The notes under the pieces were generated by a model. That model saw only the letters and a list, made by a program, of their open reading frames with translations, ran no database searches and was not told where the DNA came from. From NCBI RefSeq assembly GCF_039994875.1, contig NZ_CP121196.1:3410001-3474000 (forward strand): 64,000 nt of DNA. Direction: 5' to 3'. Shown in pieces: positions 60,462 through 64,000 of this stretch. Source of the DNA: Telmatobacter sp. DSM 110680. Its GTDB lineage: Bacteria; Acidobacteriota; Terriglobia; Terriglobales; Acidobacteriaceae. A program made the position numbers and the translations under genes. Within the stretch, counting starts at the first letter, position 1. The number at the start of each line of letters is the position of its first letter.

Positions 60462-62654
60462 CTACTCTGGATCACGTTCTCCGTAATAGTCGTAGTATTT
60501 GCCATCGTAGTAGTCTGCGTATTCTGGAGCCGAAAAGTTCACTGCGTTTACTGCAATACCAAGCAAGTGCGCACCCGTACGTTCCAGCAAGTCGATCGAG
60601 CGCCGCACCACTTCCTTTTGCGCGGCACCGTAGCGGATGATAAGGATAGTTGCATCCGCGAGACGAGCCAGTATGGAAGCGTCGGTAACAACGAGCACGG
60701 GCGGAGTATCGATAACAACAAAATCGTAATCGGCTCTCGCTTGTCCAAGCACATCTTCCATTTGTTTAGAACTGAGCAGTTCCGAGGGTAGGGGCGGTAC
60801 CGGTCCGGAGGGCAGAAGATGAACGTTCGGAAGATCCGCCCACTCCACGATTGCTTCGTGCAAAGTCGCTTTTCCGGCCAGCACTGACGAAAGCCCCAAT
60901 CCTTTTCCGATCCTGAACCGCAGATGGAGGGCGGGACGACGAAGATCTGCATCGATCAGCAGGACCTTGGAGCCATTTAGACCAAACGTAATTGCTAACA
61001 AGGAGGCGACCGAGCTTTTTCCTTCAGCCGCTCGCGTGCTGGCAATCATGATTACCTTGGGAGGAGCTCCAGGGCTGGAAAGAAGAATTGAGGTGCGCAT
61101 GCCGCGCACCGCCTCTCCGATCCGAGACCAAACAGAGCTACCCCCTTTCATAGCGTGGTCCTTGAATTCGGCTGGCAATAGCTGTTCCGACCCCACATCG
61201 GGAATTGCAGCCAGTACGGGGAGTTGAAGACCCTGCTCGATTTCGGACATGGTCTTGAGGTTGGTATCCATGGCCTCAAACAGTAACGCCAGCGCCAAAC
61301 CGATGATGAATCCTAATCCTGCGCCCATTGCCATGTTGAATCTTGTGCGCGGGCGACTCGGCCCCGGAGGCGTGTCAGCACTGTCCAGTGTGTGAATCGA
61401 CGTCGATCGTAGACCGGACAGGATAGTGGCTTCCTGTAACTTCTGCTGCAACCCGTCATAAAGGAGCCTATTGGTCTCGTAGTCTTGCCGAGCCAGTTCA
61501 TACTCGGCCGATTTTGCGCCTTTGCCGTAGGCGTCTTCCTCCTGCTTGTTCAGCGCCTCTTGGAGTTTGGATTCGTTGTTCTGCGCTGCTTCGAATTCTT
61601 TTTGGGAGCGCGCGATCTGTGCTCTTTCTTCGTGTTCGATTTCTCGCCGCAATTCGGCCATTTGCGCTTTAAGCGTCTTCACGCGCGGATAAGATGGACC
61701 GTAGGTCTGAGTGAGGGAAGTGATTTCGTCATTTAACTGTTGGAGTTTCTGCTTCGCCGCAGATAGAGCTGGATCGGTGCTGCCCAGTGCGGCATCGATT
61801 ACGTCCGGCGAAGAGCTTCCGATCTGCTGGAGTTCCGATTCCTTCAATAGTCGATTGACTTGAGCATCTGCATATTGCTTATTGAGCTCTTCTAGGTTGG
61901 CTACGACGATGCTGTGGGACGGATCAATTCCATAGACGCCGATGTCTTTTTGGAGTTGAAGGATGCGAGCTTGACTCCGCTCCAAATTTGCTCTCAATCC
62001 ATTGAGCTTTTGATCCAGCCATGATGAGATTTTCGCTGTGGCCGTGTAGTTTTCTCGAAATGAACGTTCAATATACCGATCGATCAATGCGTTTGCGATG
62101 AGGCTCGCCAACTGGGGATTTCCCGACGTCGCGCGGACCTGAATGAGGTCCGTGTGTCCCCGACGAGAGATATCGGTGGCTCCTCGGAACACCGAAATAG
62201 CTACGTCACGAACCTCGGGTTTGGACAAGTCCAATGGGAGTCCGTTCGGAAGCTTGATGAAATCCGGGTTGCTTTCCAGATGCAGAGATTTGATTGTTTC
62301 CAAGGCTAGGCTGCGACTGCGAAGGATTTCAATTTCTGTGTCCAGTCTTTCACTGGTATCTACGTCAGATCCAATCGCCTGCTGCAAGCGAAACTGTGAG
62401 CTTGCGTCTTGCGAATCCACCTCAATCGTGGCCAGCGCCGTGTAGAGCCTAACCGAGAAATGATTGACCACAACGCCGATCAAGATCCCGATCAGGATCG
62501 AAACACCTACAATCCAAGCCCGCTTCTTCAAAAATTGCAGAATTCGGGGGAGGTGCTGATTATCCTCGAGCAGATCCATGGGACTTCCGTTGCCCATCTC
62601 AAACGCGGTGTTCGCCGGTCCCTGATCGGACCATTGGTTGTTTAGCATTACCAA
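60462..62654 (-). CDS. wzc: Wzc-type polysaccharide co-polymerase and BY-kinase
   Basis: A protein of 730 residues from a TTG seven bases after AGGA; an ATG two codons on is possible. The order is: a cytoplasmic start, TM1 at about 48-65 (IVGVSILIGILIGVVVNHF), a Wzz-like periplasmic domain with a long coiled coil (about 200-400), TM2 near 447-465 (MAMGAGLGFIIGLALALLF), and a C-terminal tyrosine-kinase domain. Walker A is AEGKS at 543-547 (Lys546), Walker A' VLLIDADLRRP and Walker B FVVIDTPP. The Tyr cluster at the end (YADYYDGKYYDYYGE) is the autophosphorylation site. It controls chain length and export of the polysaccharide by phosphorylation cycling. Confidence 0.92.
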   Translation of the reverse strand: MVMLNNQWSDQGPANTAFEMGNGSPMDLLEDNQHLPRILQFLKKRAWIVGVSILIGILIGVVVNHFSVRLYTALATIEVDSQDASSQFRLQQAIGSDVDTSERLDTEIEILRSRSLALETIKSLHLESNPDFIKLPNGLPLDLSKPEVRDVAISVFRGATDISRRGHTDLIQVRATSGNPQLASLIANALIDRYIERSFRENYTATAKISSWLDQKLNGLRANLERSQARILQLQKDIGVYGIDPSHSIVVANLEELNKQYADAQVNRLLKESELQQIGSSSPDVIDAALGSTDPALSAAKQKLQQLNDEITSLTQTYGPSYPRVKTLKAQMAELRREIEHEERAQIARSQKEFEAAQNNESKLQEALNKQEEDAYGKGAKSAEYELARQDYETNRLLYDGLQQKLQEATILSGLRSTSIHTLDSADTPPGPSRPRTRFNMAMGAGLGFIIGLALALLFEAMDTNLKTMSEIEQGLQLPVLAAIPDVGSEQLLPAEFKDHAMKGGSSVWSRIGEAVRGMRTSILLSSPGAPPKVIMIASTRAAEGKSSVASLLAITFGLNGSKVLLIDADLRRPALHLRFRIGKGLGLSSVLAGKATLHEAIVEWADLPNVHLLPSGPVPPLPSELLSSKQMEDVLGQARADYDFVVIDTPPVLVVTDASILARLADATILIIRYGAAQKEVVRRSIDLLERTGAHLLGIAVNAVNFSAPEYADYYDGKYYDYYGERDPE

Positions 62655-62767
62655 GTTGCTATCCTTAAAGTTAGTTTGCGGTTAGGCGCGTAAGTGTTGA
62701 AATTCTTGAATTTGCCTGATGAGCAAGCGGCGGTTAAACAGTCCGCGGAACTTCCGGAGCTTCGACA

Positions 62768-63841
62768 TCATTCAACGTTCGACAAACGTGCGTTGTACGA
62801 ATCAAGTAGTGTGTTTGACCATTGCGTCGGGGAGAATTGCTTTGAAAGCGAGTGACTGGCTCGCGACATTTGATCGAGCCGAAAATCTGACATTCCGCTC
62901 ACCCTAGACATTAGGGTGGCGAGGCTGGAAACCCCGTTGTTGCTGAAGATGAACCCATTGTATCCGGGTTGGACCAGGTGCGGAATTGCGCCAACGTTTT
63001 CTGATGCCAGAATCAGTCGCCCAGCAGCAGCAGCCTCGTGGACCACGAGAGCCCAAGGCTCAAATCTGCTCGGCAGAATGAGACACCCAGCGGACGCAAG
63101 CACTTCCGGCATTTTTTCTGGTTGGACGAAGCCCTCCATGCGGATACCCTCTTGCTCTTCTAAGCGTGATCGCAATGGCCCAGAGCCGCAACAGATGAGA
63201 GGCCACGGATCGGAAATCTGCTTGCGGTACATTCGGTACGCTTCGGCCAACTTGTCAACGCTCTTGTCTGGGACCAGTCGACCGACAAATATAAAACATC
63301 TAGGAAGTGGCAGCCCCGCACTGATGCGAGCACTGTGCACAGCCGCAAATCCTGGGTAGTCGCACGAAAAGGATCCACGGAGAATTGAGTCCTGCAAGAA
63401 ACCCAGCTTGCGAGCGAAGTTCGCTTGTCTTTCTCCGGGGAGCCAGACAACATCCGTAAGTGGCTTGACATAGAAAGGCGAAACAAGCGCACCGAGTCGC
63501 TGCTTCAAAGTCCCGCGCCATGGATTATCCATCACCATCACTCGCCAGCATCGCTTCGCGAATTTTCGCGCCATGCGTCGATATGCTGGTATGTGCCACG
63601 ATGGCATCACCATGATCTCAGGGGCAAATTCCTCCAGTTGTTGCTCTAGAGGATAGAGATCTCTTTGCGAACGCCACGTCAGCCGATTAGGGATCCAGGC
63701 AAATTGGCGTTCCTCGAAGGGCGCATCCTTGACTGGCCATTCATGGGAGACAAAGAGTGACACTCCATCACGTGCTGCGAGGTCTTTCAGACACGCGTTC
63801 ATGTACCCAGACAACCCAGTCCAAAGAAATGCAATCCTCAC
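62768..63841 (-). CDS. GT4 family glycosyltransferase
   Basis: A protein of 357 residues from a GTG overlapping the upstream stop (GTGA). The GT-B fold is shown by RIAFLWTGLSGYMNACLKDL at the start, CFIFVGRLVPDKSVDKLAEA and LICCGSGPLRSRLEE. The family 4 signature is SRFEPWALVVHEAAAAGRLI followed by NVGAIPHLVQPGYNGF. It lacks any membrane span. Part of the same minus-strand operon as the partial gene at the window end. Confidence 0.88.
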   Translation of the reverse strand: MRIAFLWTGLSGYMNACLKDLAARDGVSLFVSHEWPVKDAPFEERQFAWIPNRLTWRSQRDLYPLEQQLEEFAPEIMVMPSWHIPAYRRMARKFAKRCWRVMVMDNPWRGTLKQRLGALVSPFYVKPLTDVVWLPGERQANFARKLGFLQDSILRGSFSCDYPGFAAVHSARISAGLPLPRCFIFVGRLVPDKSVDKLAEAYRMYRKQISDPWPLICCGSGPLRSRLEEQEGIRMEGFVQPEKMPEVLASAGCLILPSRFEPWALVVHEAAAAGRLILASENVGAIPHLVQPGYNGFIFSNNGVSSLATLMSRVSGMSDFRLDQMSRASHSLSKQFSPTQWSNTLLDSYNARLSNVE

Positions 63842-64000
63842 GCGGGGCTCTTCCTTGCTGGCAACCGCATTAAGCCTTTTAGAAGTCCTTCTGCACGATA
63901 TAGAAAGCGCAATATCTCATCCGTTGTTCCCCAGTCATGCCCTCTTAGCTGCCTGAAAATCCTTCGACAGTCTTGTTGGTACTGCTCATTTAACCTGCCT
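63838..64000 (-). CDS. 3' end of an unidentified gene running off the window
   Basis: The last 53 codons of a minus-strand gene, reading ...QYQQDCRRIFRQLRGHDWGT, TDEILRFLYRAEGLLKGLMR, then a basic tail. The stop overlaps the downstream GT4 start by 4 nt, so it belongs to the same operon. The visible part is helical and too short for identification. Confidence 0.6.
   Translation of the reverse strand, partial: GRLNEQYQQDCRRIFRQLRGHDWGTTDEILRFLYRAEGLLKGLMRLPARKSPA

Noticed and set aside
1..64000. CRISPR arrays, rRNA genes and riboswitches
   Set aside because: No regularly spaced short repeats and no rRNA-like or riboswitch-like conserved sequence were seen; the single RNA gene found is tRNA-Leu.

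Overview
The window reads as a chromosomal segment of an acidobacterium of the Terriglobia type. This is inferred from the look of several proteins: a PQQ-like beta-propeller, a large Wzi-like outer-membrane protein, small Cys-rich proteins, and an ECF sigma factor with a zinc anti-sigma factor. No rRNA is present to fix the taxonomy. Gene starts below were chosen by reading Shine-Dalgarno-like sequences and family lengths, so several are provisional.

Layout. (1) 1-5.9 kb is core-like: end of a beta-propeller protein, a sigma/anti-sigma pair, a soluble lytic transglycosylase, a small Cys-rich protein and tRNA-Leu(UAA). (2) 6-17.3 kb is an integrated accessory region. It starts with a tyrosine integrase abutting the tRNA and an excisionase-like gene, followed by orphans, a cupin regulator, an unusual double GT4 glycosyltransferase and an NAD-dependent sugar epimerase. 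(3) 17.8-20.2 kb and 42.5-44.8 kb are two copies, in opposite orientation, of a 2343-bp segment. Each carries a serine recombinase, a ribbon-helix-helix protein, an HTH regulator and phage-like fragments. (4) The 22.3 kb between them holds a Wzi-like protein and an OM barrel, and an operon of a large serine recombinase plus two ParB/RepB-like proteins with a divergent HTH regulator. It also holds a PAP2-like protein, a flippase, a fused GT2-polysaccharide deacetylase, further GT2s, methyltransferases and a membrane sulfatase-fold enzyme. (5) 44.9-64 kb is an exopolysaccharide/capsule locus, nearly all on the minus strand: GT2 and GT4 enzymes, an exostosin-like GT, an epimerase, an acyltransferase, a flippase, a polymerase/ligase and a Wzc-type chain-length regulator/tyrosine kinase.

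How the parts fit. Regions 2, 4 and 5 together encode most steps of a Wzx/Wzy-type surface polysaccharide: sugar modification, glycosyl transfer, acyl and methyl decoration, flipping, polymerisation, and length control by Wzc. No obvious Wza or initiating phosphoglycosyl transferase is seen here. The locus has been heavily remodelled. There are remnants of a GT4 gene, a second flippase and an ABC-2 type export permease, a duplicated and truncated acetyltransferase, and several gene-poor scars.

The most interesting items are three: the 2.34-kb inverted repeats, whose ten mismatches all fall in one 445-bp patch of the recombinase gene; the translationally coupled recombinase-ParB-ParB cassette; and the in-frame tandem GT4-GT4 gene, which has a decayed third relative 36 kb away.
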